From: Neofamilia massiliensis
Lineage (GTDB): Bacteria; Bacillota; Clostridia; Tissierellales; Peptoniphilaceae
Assembly: GCF_001299475.1 (NCBI RefSeq)
Contig: NZ_CYUJ01000003.1
Coordinates: forward strand, 314,409-378,408
Reading direction: 5' to 3'
Length of the DNA: 64,000 nucleotides
Shown piece after piece: positions 7,306 through 16,608 of the stretch (the first letter of the stretch is position 1; every line of letters starts with the position of its first letter). Under the pieces are notes generated by a model. That model was given only the letters and a program-made list of their open reading frames with translations, ran no database searches and had not been told where the DNA came from. A program made the translations under genes and the position numbers.

Positions 7306-9278
7306 TATTCTACCTTGGCTCCATTTCTAAGTTCTTTTTTTACAGTTAGAAGGTCTAAGTTGCCATCTTCATCTTCAGCTGCAAGTAACATGCCCTCTGA
7401 GTCAATGCCTCTAAAGTTGTGAGGCTTTAGATTGTAAAGGACAAAAAGTTTCCTGCCTTCCATCTCTTCTATTGAATATTTAGACTTTAAGTTAGTAACT
7501 ATAGTTATGTCTTTAGATCCAATATCAACTGTTAGGACATAAAGTCTGTCAGCATTTGGATGATCTATACATTTTTTAACTGTTCCCATTCTAATGTCTA
7601 ACTTGTCAAAGTCTTCTAGGGTTATTTCTGCCTTTTTGTCGTCTTCGAGACCTTCTGCTTCCCCTTTAAAACCTGGTGCCTTTTTTTCTTCTTCTCTTTC
7701 TTTAATTAAGGCATCATTTCTCTTTACCATTTCCTCCATTTCAACTTTTACATTAAGTCTTGGGAAGATAATTTCAGATTTTTTAACTTTTGTTCCAGCC
7801 TTTGTTAAGCCCCAAACATTGGCATCTTCAATTTTTGGTAAATCGTTTAGACCAAGTTGGTCTCTAATTTTTAAAGATGTTTCAGTTAATAGTGGATAGA
7901 GTAAGTTTGAAATTATTCTAAGAGACTCGCAAAGGTTGTAAAGAATTGTGTTAATCCTTTCCTTGTTTTCATCTTTGGCTACAACCCAAGGTTCTGTTTC
8001 ATCTACATATTTGTTAGTCCTTCTAATTAGGGACCAAATGTCTTCTAAGGATCCAGAAAAATCATAGACTTCCATTTTTTCGTTGACCTTGTCTAAAATT
8101 GATGTGGCAACATTTTTTAAGTCCTCATCAACTGCTTCATAGGCTCCTGGTTCATTAATTATGCCATCAGAATATTTTTCTACCATGGATACAGTTCTAG
8201 AAAGTAAATTTCCTAAGTCGTTGGCTAGGTCAGAATTAAGTCTGTTTAAAAACTTTTCCCTAGTGAAAGACCCATCTTGGCCAAAGGTAAATTCGCGAAG
8301 TAAGAAATATTTTAGGGAGTCAACTCCGTAGGCTTCTACAATTGGCTCTGGATAGAAAATATTTTTCTTAGACTTAGACATTTTTTCGTTGTCAAATAAA
8401 ATCCAGCCGTGGCCAAAAACTTGTTTAGGAAGTTCTAGGTCCAAGGCCATAAGTAGGGCTGGCCAAATTATTGTGTGGAATCTTACAATTTCCTTGCCAA
8501 CAAAGTGGGTTGATGCTGGCCAAAGTCTATTAAACTTTTCTTCGTCAGTGCCATAGCCTATAGCTGTTAAATAACAAGAAAGGGCGTCGATCCAAACATA
8601 GACAACGTGTTTTGGATCAAAGGGAACCTTTACTCCCCAGGAAAAACTTGACCTAGTTACTGATAAGTCGTCTAAGCCGTCTTTTAAAAAGTTATTTACC
8701 ATTTCGTGTTCCCTAGACTTTGGCATAATAAAGTTAGGGTTGTCCTTGTAGTATTGAAGAAGTCTTTCCCTGTACTTAGAAAGTCTAAAGAAATAAGTTT
8801 CTTCTTTTGCAAGACTTACTTCCCTGCCACAGTCTGGACAGATGTGGTCTTCGCCAACTTGGGTTTCAGTCCAAAATGATTCGCAAGGAGTGCAGTAGTA
8901 GCCTTCGTATTCTCCCTTATAGATATCTCCCTTGTCATAGAGTTTTTGGAAGATGTCTTGGACATTTTTTTCATGGGCCTTGTCAGTTGATCTAACAAAG
9001 GCGTCGTAGTGAATATCTAAACTTTTCCATAGGTCTTTAGCAGAAGCTACAATTGGATCAATATAATCTAATGGATTGTCGTAGCCATTTTCTCCAGCCT
9101 TGTCTTCTAGCTTTTGTCCATGTTCATCTGTTCCAGTTGTAAAAAATACATCGTAGCCTTGATAGGTCTTAAATTTCTTATAGGTATCTACTGCAATTGT
9201 GCAATAGGTGTGACCTATGTGTAAGTTGTCATTAGGATAATAAATTGGTGTCGTAACATACAAACTCTTCTTATTCAT
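7305..9278 (-). CDS. metG: Methionine--tRNA ligase
   Basis: A 657-residue class I synthetase. It has the NLHIGHTY (HIGH) motif near the start, a zinc knuckle with CTPC and CPDC about residues 128-150, KMSKSKK near residue 300, the anticodon-binding helices, and a C-terminal dimerising tRNA-binding domain (about 560-657, LDIRMGTVKKC). The ATG at 9278 is chosen because AAGGAG lies just upstream; an open extension to 9365 runs back through the T-box leader and is not coding. Confidence 0.97.
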   Translation of the reverse strand: MNKKSLYVTTPIYYPNDNLHIGHTYCTIAVDTYKKFKTYQGYDVFFTTGTDEHGQKLEDKAGENGYDNPLDYIDPIVASAKDLWKSLDIHYDAFVRSTDKAHEKNVQDIFQKLYDKGDIYKGEYEGYYCTPCESFWTETQVGEDHICPDCGREVSLAKEETYFFRLSKYRERLLQYYKDNPNFIMPKSREHEMVNNFLKDGLDDLSVTRSSFSWGVKVPFDPKHVVYVWIDALSCYLTAIGYGTDEEKFNRLWPASTHFVGKEIVRFHTIIWPALLMALDLELPKQVFGHGWILFDNEKMSKSKKNIFYPEPIVEAYGVDSLKYFLLREFTFGQDGSFTREKFLNRLNSDLANDLGNLLSRTVSMVEKYSDGIINEPGAYEAVDEDLKNVATSILDKVNEKMEVYDFSGSLEDIWSLIRRTNKYVDETEPWVVAKDENKERINTILYNLCESLRIISNLLYPLLTETSLKIRDQLGLNDLPKIEDANVWGLTKAGTKVKKSEIIFPRLNVKVEMEEMVKRNDALIKEREEEKKAPGFKGEAEGLEDDKKAEITLEDFDKLDIRMGTVKKCIDHPNADRLYVLTVDIGSKDITIVTNLKSKYSIEEMEGRKLFVLYNLKPHNFRGIDSEGMLLAAEDEDGNLDLLTVKKELRNGAKVE

Positions 9279-9320
9279 TAAAGTCTCCTTTATATTATAA
9301 TTTTTTCTACTTAACAATAA

Positions 9321-9530
9321 AAAAACTCCGTCACAACAAAGAGACGAAGTTATCCGCGGTTCCACTCTAATTATCTATAAAAATAGATCAGCTTTAACTT
9401 TTAACGCAAGTAAAACGGCATTGTCGCGAAAATGGAGTCATCTTCAAGGAAAATTTCTACTGACTTCCACCAGTCGTCAGCTCTCTATAAGTAAATTTTT
9501 CGTCTACTCTTTCCATCTAATCTTTATCAA
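9321..9530 (-). promoter_or_regulatory. T-box leader of metG (methionine specifier)
   Basis: On the minus strand the T-box core AGAGTGGAACCGCGG lies at 9371-9352 and is followed by a terminator stem (ACTTCGTC / GACGGAGT, 9350-9325) ending in a U-run. Upstream are stem I features (GAGAGC, TGGTG) and the segment TTGAAGATGACTCC in which ATG at 9441-9439, followed by A, is the likely specifier. Uncharged tRNA-Met would stabilise the antiterminator and permit metG transcription. The T-box core is certain; the specifier assignment is by eye. Confidence 0.88.
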
Positions 9531-9573
9531 AGTATATTATAAAAATTCTACTTTGTAAAGATAAAAGCTCTGA

Positions 9574-10206
9574 CTAAAAATTATTAAGATTTACAATTCT
9601 AAAGTTATAGGCTTTATAAAAATCTATATCATGACCTGTTATAATTATTGTACTATTCTTATAATTTTCCATTAGCCAATCTAATATAGACTTAGCTAGA
9701 TCTATATCTAGGGAGTTAATAGGCTCATCTAGAATTATAATATCTTTTTCTACAGCTAAACTTCTAGCCAAAGCCACCCTTTGTCTTTGACCACCAGATA
9801 GGATAGAAACTTTGTCGTTTATATATTCATCTAATTGGACAATCTTTAAAATCTTTTTTATCTGAGATTCTTTATCCTTGCTTTTAGAAAAATATAAAGG
9901 GATTAGCACGTTTTCATATACACTTTCATCTTCTATTAAGGCATACTCTTGAAACATATAGGAAATATTTCTCTTGATTTCTTCTATATCCTTTTCTTTA
10001 TAAGTGCTTATATCCTTTTTATCAATATAATATTCACCAGTAAAATCTCTATCTATTAAAGCTAATATTTTTAATAAAGTCGTCTTACCAATTCCAGATG
10101 GTCCTGTAAGTAATAATTTTTCACCTTCTTCTATTTTTAAATTAAGGTCTTTCAAAACATTTCTGTCTTTAAATGATTTGTTAATATTTTTAAGTAAGAT
10201 TTCCAT
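9574..10206 (-). CDS. ABC transporter ATPase, lactococcin-972 export/immunity type
   Basis: A 210-residue ATPase with Walker A GPSGIGKTT, Q-loop FQEYALIEDESVYENV, signature LSGGQRQRVALAR, Walker B DIIILDEP and switch His in ITGHD. The Q-loop region FQ-x-YALIE is typical of ATPases that accompany lactococcin-972-type bacteriocins. It is the last gene of the locus, 10 bases after the second membrane protein. It probably energises the two FtsX-like membrane proteins upstream rather than a classical six-helix exporter. Confidence 0.8.
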   Translation of the reverse strand: MEILLKNINKSFKDRNVLKDLNLKIEEGEKLLLTGPSGIGKTTLLKILALIDRDFTGEYYIDKKDISTYKEKDIEEIKRNISYMFQEYALIEDESVYENVLIPLYFSKSKDKESQIKKILKIVQLDEYINDKVSILSGGQRQRVALARSLAVEKDIIILDEPINSLDIDLAKSILDWLMENYKNSTIIITGHDIDFYKAYNFRIVNLNNF

Positions 10207-10215
10207 AATTCGTTC

Positions 10216-11184
10216 CTATTTTAAACTATTTTTCTTTTTGTAGTATAACAATGATATTATTAAATATATATTTGTAGCCAGTAGAGGTAAAACAAAGAAA
10301 AAGTTTAGACAATTTAGTTTCTTCCCTAATAATAATACAGAGCTAGAAATTAGAGCTAACATAATAAATATCGTTAATACTATAGTTTTCTTATTAAGGC
10401 CATAAATCTTATAAATGCTTATATATCTATTCATTTCAATCAAATTGTTTTTTAAAATTAGTTCTAAACTAGTAAGCATGGCTATAAAATTTGCTAACAT
10501 TAAAGGCATCATATACAGCAAAATAAAATTTGGACTAGATTCTGCTGCTCTAAAGAAAATATCTTTCTCTCCAAAAAATTCATTTAACTCATCTATTTTA
10601 CTTCTATCGTTCCCAAATATTAAAGAATGATTAATTATTTTCTCAATAAGTTCTGAGTCTTCTTTTTCTATAAAGTTTTGGTAATTAGAAGAATTTACAA
10701 ATACTATACCTCTGTTTTCATCTAAATCTAACTTTTTGTACAAGCCTATTAAGCTTTCATCCTTACTTCTAATTATTTTATAATCCTTATTGTTAATAGA
10801 AACTTTTTCCTCTCCTAACTTATAATTATTGAGACCTAAAATAATGTCTTCTTTACTATCCTCCTCAAAAAAAATACTCTTATCTCCTAATAAAATGTAC
10901 TTATCAAAGGCAATTTCACCTAAGCCATATAAATTTTCATCATATAAGGCTATAAAATCTTCTATATTATCTACTTTAGGCTTTTCATTAGACAGAATTA
11001 TTGTCTCAACGTCTTTTCTATTGTATTTATTATTTATACTTATATTTAGAATTTTACTTTCGTATTCAAATGAGTCTACAAGCCTAAAAAATATATTAGA
11101 GAAGAGGAATATTCCTACTGTACTTATTATTATAAACAATAAATTCTTTCTGATAAAATTAATTACAAACTTGAAGTTAATCAT
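10216..11184 (-). CDS. Bacteriocin-associated membrane protein, second half
   Basis: A 322-residue protein with one N-terminal membrane helix (about residues 14-33), an extracytoplasmic domain of about 180 residues, and three C-terminal helices (about 222-246, 268-288, 294-315). This is the 1+3 layout of FtsX/MacB-type permeases. With the 317-residue neighbour it adds up to the size of the single 7-8 helix protein found in lactococcin-972 loci. Its start overlaps the upstream gene by 4 bases. Function as permease or immunity protein is inferred from context. Confidence 0.65.
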   Translation of the reverse strand: MINFKFVINFIRKNLLFIIISTVGIFLFSNIFFRLVDSFEYESKILNISINNKYNRKDVETIILSNEKPKVDNIEDFIALYDENLYGLGEIAFDKYILLGDKSIFFEEDSKEDIILGLNNYKLGEEKVSINNKDYKIIRSKDESLIGLYKKLDLDENRGIVFVNSSNYQNFIEKEDSELIEKIINHSLIFGNDRSKIDELNEFFGEKDIFFRAAESSPNFILLYMMPLMLANFIAMLTSLELILKNNLIEMNRYISIYKIYGLNKKTIVLTIFIMLALISSSVLLLGKKLNCLNFFFVLPLLATNIYLIISLLYYKKKNSLK

Positions 11185-12134
11185 TTTATAGCCTCCATGT
11201 CCTTGTTAATATTTTTAATTAAATATGAATTGCCTAAGTTAAAAATAAGCATAAAATACAAAATATGAACAATTGTTGTGAATATAAAAGAATTCAGTTT
11301 TATTTGGTAATTAAAGTGAATTAAGAGTAAAATTGGAAAAGCTATTAGGACACTATAAAATATAGCCATCAAGTCAATTCTTTTTAGCTCTTTTAAAATT
11401 TTTTCTTTTGAATTAGACGAAAGATAATAAAGTTGTATTATTTTTAGATTATTTTTTTTATAAAAGTAAGCAGATATTCCAGCTAATAAATATATTATTA
11501 AGACAATATAGTAAACAAGCCAGGCTCTTTTTTCTATTGAAAAGTTATTAACTAATTTTAGAAAGTATAAGTCTCCAATTTTGTGTTTTTCCTTATAACC
11601 ATTGTCTTTAAGTAATCGAGAAATTTTTTCCATTGACTCAGAATCTTCAGAGTCAAGATAAACAATATTCCCAAAATAATCTAAGGCAAATAAATTTTTA
11701 TAACGAGTAAGGCCCTTATAATCTAAAGGTGAATTGTCTTTAATTTTGTAAAGATTATCGTTATTTTCATCCCATTCTTTTGAAAAAGCTATATCACTTC
11801 TGTTTTTGTAATCATCTTTTGAGAAATATCTACCTTCTCCATTGCTATACTTAAGATAAAAATTATAAAAATATCTAGTATCAAAGAATCCTGCATAAGA
11901 TTTTTCATTATAAGTAGTTATTAGAGTTATATCTAAATCATCAATTTGATCATAAATACTATTTGTAGGAAAGTTTGTCTCAGTATTTGTAAACTCCTTA
12001 TACTTATAGCTTAGATTAAAAGGGGTTTTTGCATTATCAAGTATTCTTCTATATAAGTAATTAGAAGAAAGAGATAAAGAAATAAAAAGGCAGATCAAAA
12101 GTAAAATTATTTTTTTGTTTTTTAAATTGTTCAT
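11181..12134 (-). CDS. Bacteriocin-associated membrane protein, first half
   Basis: A 317-residue protein with the same architecture as the following gene: an N-terminal helix (about 9-25), an outside domain rich in Tyr and Asp, then three helices (about 206-226, 252-273, 282-305). It follows the bacteriocin-precursor-like gene by 57 bases. In lactococcin-972 systems one long multi-helix protein occupies this place; here two separate genes do. Whether they arose by splitting or represent the ancestral state cannot be told from one sequence. Confidence 0.65.
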   Translation of the reverse strand: MNNLKNKKIILLLICLFISLSLSSNYLYRRILDNAKTPFNLSYKYKEFTNTETNFPTNSIYDQIDDLDITLITTYNEKSYAGFFDTRYFYNFYLKYSNGEGRYFSKDDYKNRSDIAFSKEWDENNDNLYKIKDNSPLDYKGLTRYKNLFALDYFGNIVYLDSEDSESMEKISRLLKDNGYKEKHKIGDLYFLKLVNNFSIEKRAWLVYYIVLIIYLLAGISAYFYKKNNLKIIQLYYLSSNSKEKILKELKRIDLMAIFYSVLIAFPILLLIHFNYQIKLNSFIFTTIVHILYFMLIFNLGNSYLIKNINKDMEAIK

Positions 12135-12191
12135 ACATACTCTCCTAAATTAAAATCCTAAGCTTTACATATTATCACTTTATAATTGTTG

Positions 12192-12563
12192 CTATCTTAA
12201 TCTATAAGGTGTTACCTTTGCTGGAACAAGATTAATATCTCCGCTAACTCTAGTTACTTCTCCAAAATCCCATGGATCTTTAAATGTCACTCTTTTCTTT
12301 AAAACTTGAGTATCTGTTTCGCTTTTACTTTCAAGTATATTTGACTTATAAGTTCCTCTTAGATTCCAAGTAATTTTTACAAGTCTTGGATAGTAATAAG
12401 TTCCATACCTTAGTTCTCTATCTGAACCTTTAATAGATAAAAATCCATAATAGTCGTCTGAAAGTCCATCTGGATGGTAATGAGCCACATAAGTATCCTC
12501 AGACATTGATGCTAATTCGGTAAAACCAGCAAAAACTATGCTAGCTATCGAAAACGTTATCAC
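12192..12563 (-). CDS. Lactococcin-972-like secreted precursor, 5' end disrupted
   Basis: The best ATG for this frame is at 12605, preceded by AGAGAG, and would encode MN-stop-KKFNISLILGIV, a classic signal peptide interrupted by TAA at codon 3 (12599-12597). Downstream the frame is intact for 124 codons: hydrophobic core, cleavage region near VFAGFTE, and a Tyr/Trp-rich mature part (GTYYYPRLVKITWNLRG). The only alternative start is GTG at 12563 with a weak site and no basic residues before the hydrophobic core. Identity as a bacteriocin rests mainly on the adjoining membrane and ATPase genes. It may be a pseudogene or a sequencing error. Confidence 0.55.
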   Translation of the reverse strand: MITFSIASIVFAGFTELASMSEDTYVAHYHPDGLSDDYYGFLSIKGSDRELRYGTYYYPRLVKITWNLRGTYKSNILESKSETDTQVLKKRVTFKDPWDFGEVTRVSGDINLVPAKVTPYRLR

Positions 12564-12641
12564 AATTCCTAAAATTAAACTAATGTTAAATTTTTTTTAA
12601 TTCATAATTCTCTCTATAAACTCACAAACTTAGATAATTAA

Positions 12642-12670
12642 ACTATATCATAGTTATATTTTTTTTTCAA
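12642..12670 (-). promoter_or_regulatory. Sigma-A promoter of the bacteriocin locus
   Basis: Minus strand TTGAAA, 17 bases, TATAGT, placed about 35 bases before the AGAGAG-ATG at 12605. The stretch 12671-12830 between it and the hemL terminator is AT-rich and I see no gene in it. Confidence 0.6.
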
Positions 12671-12837
12671 TTTATTGAATCTTTTTAATTTTATTCTGCT
12701 AGCTAATTCATTGTCTTATAATTTTTACCTCTAAGCTAATATCTTATTGGATTATTAAGAGAATTGTCCTCTCTATTCTATTTATATACAACTTATATAA
12801 AAGACACTCTAATAATTATATAGAATTAATTTGATAA

Positions 12838-12872
12838 AAAGACCTAGACAAAAATTCTTCTGCCTAGGTCTT
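12838..12872 (-). terminator. Intrinsic terminator after hemL
   Basis: Stem AAGACCTAG / CTAGGTCTT closed over a loop of about 16 bases and followed by TTTTT on the minus strand, 10 bases after the hemL stop. It ends the tetrapyrrole operon. Confidence 0.85.
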
Positions 12873-12882
12873 GACTTTATTT

Positions 12883-14163
12883 TTATTTGTTCGCTGCGAT
12901 TTCTTTTAAGACTTCTAAGTTGTCTTCTAAAAATTTATCTAGCATTTCTTCTGTGTGGGCATCTGATAAGAAGATGGCTTCAAATTGAGCTGGAGCAACT
13001 ATATAGCCTCGGTCTAACATCTTTTTAAAGTAGACCTTATAAGTTTCTGTGTCGGCGTGCTTAACATCTTCGTAGGATTTAATCTTATCAAAGTCTCCAA
13101 AGAAGAGACTGATCATTGACTTGTACCTAGATACTTTTCCTTTGACTCCTGATTCTTTGAGGTTTTTATTAAAGCCTGCTTCAAGTTTTTCTGCAAAGTG
13201 GTCTAGCTCTTCATATATTTCTCCATGGTCCTTTAAATATTTTAAAATATCTAGGCCCATTTTCATAGCCAGAGGATTTCCTGATAGGGTTCCTGCCTGG
13301 TAGACTCCTCCTGTTGGCGAAAGATTTTTCATGATTTCTCTCTTGCCTGCAAAGGCTCCAACTGGCAGGCCGCCGCCAATTATTTTTCCAAAGCAGTAAA
13401 GGTCTGCTTCAATTTCAAAGTCCTTGGATATTGATCCAAAGCCTGTCCTAAAACCTGTAATAACTTCGTCAAAAATTAAGACGACGCCATTTTCTTCAGT
13501 TAATTTTCTTAAGTCTTGAATAAATTTTTTATCTGGAACAACAACTCCCATGTTGCCTGCTATTGGTTCAATAATTACACAGGCCACTTGGTCCTTGTTG
13601 CTTTCAATTTGTTTCTTAACGTCTTCAATATTGTTATACTGGCAGACAATGGTATCCTTTATTACATCAGCTGGAACTCCAAGTGATGTTGGCGCCTGAT
13701 AGGTTAAAGTTCCTGATCCAGACTTAACTAAAAGGGCATCTGAATGGCCGTGGTAGCAGCCTTCGAATTTTATTATTTTATTTCTGCCTGTATAACCTCT
13801 GGCCAGTCTTATTGCTGACATAGTTGCCTCTGTTCCAGAGTTAACCATACGAACCATGTCTGTATTTGTAGCCTTGGTTAAAAACTCTGCCATTTCAACT
13901 TCAATTTCTGTTGGCAGACCAAAGGTTATTCCCTCTGCTAAATAAGTTTTTGCTTTTTCTATAAAGTCTTCTCTGCCGTGGCCTAAAATCATTGGCCCCC
14001 ATGAGCAGATAAAGTCTACATATTTATTTCCGTCGACGTCATAGACATAGGGTCCCTTGGCGTATTTAAAAAATACTGGCTCCATGCCTACTGATCCAAA
14101 GGCCCTTACTGGTGAGTTAACTCCACCTGGCATTACATCTATTGCTCTTTTATATAAGTTCAA
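12883..14163 (-). CDS. hemL: Glutamate-1-semialdehyde 2,1-aminomutase
   Basis: PLP enzyme that turns glutamate-1-semialdehyde into 5-aminolevulinate, working with HemA. Visible are NSGTEATMSAIRLARG, YHGHSDALL, IFDEVITGFR and the PLP-lysine segment CFGKIIGGGLPVGAF. I place the start at TTG 14163: GGAGGG lies 6 bases before it and it overlaps the hemB stop as TTGA, giving 426 residues, the normal size. An upstream ATG at 14184 would place the ribosome site inside the gene. Last gene of the hem operon. Confidence 0.95.
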   Translation of the reverse strand: MNLYKRAIDVMPGGVNSPVRAFGSVGMEPVFFKYAKGPYVYDVDGNKYVDFICSWGPMILGHGREDFIEKAKTYLAEGITFGLPTEIEVEMAEFLTKATNTDMVRMVNSGTEATMSAIRLARGYTGRNKIIKFEGCYHGHSDALLVKSGSGTLTYQAPTSLGVPADVIKDTIVCQYNNIEDVKKQIESNKDQVACVIIEPIAGNMGVVVPDKKFIQDLRKLTEENGVVLIFDEVITGFRTGFGSISKDFEIEADLYCFGKIIGGGLPVGAFAGKREIMKNLSPTGGVYQAGTLSGNPLAMKMGLDILKYLKDHGEIYEELDHFAEKLEAGFNKNLKESGVKGKVSRYKSMISLFFGDFDKIKSYEDVKHADTETYKVYFKKMLDRGYIVAPAQFEAIFLSDAHTEEMLDKFLEDNLEVLKEIAANK

Positions 14164-15128
14164 TATCTTCCCTCCTTTAACCACTTGGCTACTTCCTTGG
14201 CGTGGTAAGAAATAATTAATTTAGCTCCTGCCCTTTTCATAGCTATTAGACTTTCGTAAATTACAGATTCATTTAAAAGTCCTTCTTCAATTGCCTTTAG
14301 GAGCATTGAATATTCTCCTGAAACATTATAGGCAACAATGGTTGTATTAAAGTTTTGGCTGGCTTCTTTAATTACATCTAAGTAGGCCAAGGCTGGTTTT
14401 ACAATTATAAAGTCTGCGTCTTCTTTAAGGTCTAAGTCAATTTCTCTTAGGGCTTCTGCTCCGTTGTGAAAGTCCATTTGGTAGGCTTTTCTGTCGCCAA
14501 ATTGTGGGGCAGAATTTGCCGCTTCTCTAAAGGGACCGTAGTAGGCTGAAGCGTATTTTGCTGAGTAGGCCATTATTGGAATATTTTCAAAGCCATTTGC
14601 GTCTAACTCTTTACGAATTCTCCTTACTCTAAAATCCATCATATCAGATGGGGCAATAATATCCGCTCCTGCCTCAGCATGAGAAAGGGAAATTTTTGCT
14701 AGGTATTCAAGCGTTTTGTCATTAAGGACTTGGCCAGACTCATTTAAGATTCCACAGTGGCCGTGATCGGTGTACTCGCACATGCAGACATCAGTAATAA
14801 CTAAAAGCTCATCTGTTAGCTCTTTGATTTTTCTAATGCCCTTTTGGATAATTCCATCTTTAGCATAGGCTTCAGACCCACAAGAGTCTTTGTGGTCTGG
14901 TATGCCAAAGAGGATTACTGCCTTTATTCCCAAGTCCACTAGTTCATTTATTTCATCTGCTAACATGTCTATAGAAAAATGATAGACCCCTGGCAGAGAG
15001 GAAATTTCTCTTTTAATCCCCTCCCCTTCTACTAGGAAAAGTGGGTAGATAAAATCTTTGACTTCAAGACTTGTCTCCCTAATCATCTCCCTTATTATAG
15101 GATTGTTTCTAGTTCTTCTCATTCTCAT
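14160..15128 (-). CDS. hemB: Delta-aminolevulinic acid dehydratase (porphobilinogen synthase)
   Basis: Condenses two 5-aminolevulinate molecules to porphobilinogen. The 322-residue protein has the zinc site DVCMCEYTDHGHCG with three cysteines, and the two Schiff-base lysines in YSAKYAS and IVKPALAYLD. It is therefore of the zinc-dependent class. The start overlaps the end of cobA-hemD by 20 bases; a second Met two residues on is possible. Confidence 0.97.
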   Translation of the reverse strand: MRMRRTRNNPIIREMIRETSLEVKDFIYPLFLVEGEGIKREISSLPGVYHFSIDMLADEINELVDLGIKAVILFGIPDHKDSCGSEAYAKDGIIQKGIRKIKELTDELLVITDVCMCEYTDHGHCGILNESGQVLNDKTLEYLAKISLSHAEAGADIIAPSDMMDFRVRRIRKELDANGFENIPIMAYSAKYASAYYGPFREAANSAPQFGDRKAYQMDFHNGAEALREIDLDLKEDADFIIVKPALAYLDVIKEASQNFNTTIVAYNVSGEYSMLLKAIEEGLLNESVIYESLIAMKRAGAKLIISYHAKEVAKWLKEGRY

Positions 15129-16608
15129 TTTTGCTGTCCTCCCTTAAAAATTCTATTAAAGAATCAATTGTCGCTTCTTTAGATTGGCCATAAAGTTTTA
15201 AGCCAAATTTTTCTATTGTCTTTGAAGTAATGTCTCCTATGGAAACAATTTTTGCTCCAGCTGTTTTTTCCTTGCCATAAAGTTTTATAAAGTTTTCAAC
15301 TGTTGACGATGAAGTAAATAAAATATAATCAACCTTGTCAAAATCTACTTTTTCTTCTGGAAGTGTATTTTCATAAACTACAAAAGAATCTAAAGTTCCT
15401 AAGTCCCTGTAGCCATTTAATAATTTTTCCCTAGTTAAGTTTGAGTGAGGCAAGAAAAATCTCGGTTTATATCCGCAATTTTTTAAATCTCTTTTAATTG
15501 CGTCTAATAGTTCTTCACCAATATAGGTATCTGGTTCAATATCTGGCTTAAGGCCATAAGATTTAATTAGTTTTGAAGTCATTTTGCCAATTGAACAAAT
15601 TTTTACTCCTGCCAGGTCCCGAATATCGTGGTCTTTTAAAAAGTTTTTAAAAAATATTTCTCCACCGTTTACTGAATGGATAACCAAGTGGCTATATCTC
15701 TTTTCTTTAAAGTCTTCAAGAGCCTGGGTAAAGTTTTCGTCAACTCTTTCCTTTATTTCTATACAAGGAGCCTCTATAACTTCAGCTCCTAGGTCTGTAA
15801 GCTTTTCACTAAGACTAGATGCTTGGGTCCTTGCCCTTGTTACTAGAATTTTTTTAGAAAACAAGTCTAGGTTTTCGTAAAAGTTTAGTTGGTCTCTTAG
15901 TCTTATTACTTCTCCAATTACAATTAAAGATGGAGATCCAAAATCCTTGTCTTGGATGTCTGCATAAATATTTTCTACAGTTGACACTTGAATTTTTTGG
16001 TCTGGATAGCCTCCGTGCATTATTACTGCTGCAGGCCTATCCTTGTCCATGCCAGCTTCAATTAAATCTGCGCTTAAATCTTTTAAATTCTTTAGGCCCA
16101 TATAAAAAACTAAAGTCCCGTCTAGCTTTGCGTAGGCAGAAAAATTATTTTCTGTTCCCTGGCTCCTGTGGCCAGTAATAAAACTTATTGAAGTGGCCAC
16201 ATCTCTAAAAGTTGCAGGAATTCCAGCATACATTAAAGATAGGACTCCTGAAGTTACACCTGGTATTACTTCAAAGTCTAGGCCATTTTCTAAAAGATAA
16301 AGGGCCTCTTCTCCACCTCGACCAAAGATGTAGGGGTCACCGCCCTTTAGTCTAACTACATTTTTTCCTTCCTTGGACTTTTCTACAATTAAGTCGTTGA
16401 TCTGGTCTTGAGTTAAAAAGTGGTCGCCTGCAGTTTTGCCAGCATAGTACATTTCCTTTTTGCCTTCGTAATCTTTTATAATGTCTGAATTTAAAAGTCT
16501 ATCGTAGACAATTACATCGGCAGCGTCTAAAGCTTTTTTCGCCTTAATGGTCAGCATGTCTTTTGGGCCAATGCCTGCTCCAGTTATTTTAACTATTCCT
16601 TTTTTCAT
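15109..16608 (-). CDS. cobA-hemD: Fused uroporphyrinogen-III methyltransferase / uroporphyrinogen-III synthase
   Basis: A 499-residue two-domain enzyme. Residues 1-about 245 are SUMT (VKITGAGIGPKDMLTIKAKKAL, the RLKGGDPYIFGRGGEE loop, VIPGVTSG), which adds two methyl groups to give precorrin-2. Residues about 250-495 are HemD (KKILVTRAR, then a bilobal pattern ending SIGDITSKTI). The fusion commits uroporphyrinogen III straight to precorrin-2, so the operon serves siroheme or cobalamin rather than heme. Overlaps hemC by 20 bases. Confidence 0.95.
   Translation of the reverse strand: MKKGIVKITGAGIGPKDMLTIKAKKALDAADVIVYDRLLNSDIIKDYEGKKEMYYAGKTAGDHFLTQDQINDLIVEKSKEGKNVVRLKGGDPYIFGRGGEEALYLLENGLDFEVIPGVTSGVLSLMYAGIPATFRDVATSISFITGHRSQGTENNFSAYAKLDGTLVFYMGLKNLKDLSADLIEAGMDKDRPAAVIMHGGYPDQKIQVSTVENIYADIQDKDFGSPSLIVIGEVIRLRDQLNFYENLDLFSKKILVTRARTQASSLSEKLTDLGAEVIEAPCIEIKERVDENFTQALEDFKEKRYSHLVIHSVNGGEIFFKNFLKDHDIRDLAGVKICSIGKMTSKLIKSYGLKPDIEPDTYIGEELLDAIKRDLKNCGYKPRFFLPHSNLTREKLLNGYRDLGTLDSFVVYENTLPEEKVDFDKVDYILFTSSSTVENFIKLYGKEKTAGAKIVSIGDITSKTIEKFGLKLYGQSKEATIDSLIEFLREDSKNENEKN

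Noticed and set aside
9279-9365. In-frame extension of metG upstream of ATG 9278
   Set aside because: It runs through the T-box terminator and core; the ribosome site marks 9278.
12671-12830. Searched for a gene or small RNA in the gap between the bacteriocin promoter and hemL terminator
   Set aside because: Only AT-rich sequence with stops in all frames; nothing supportable.
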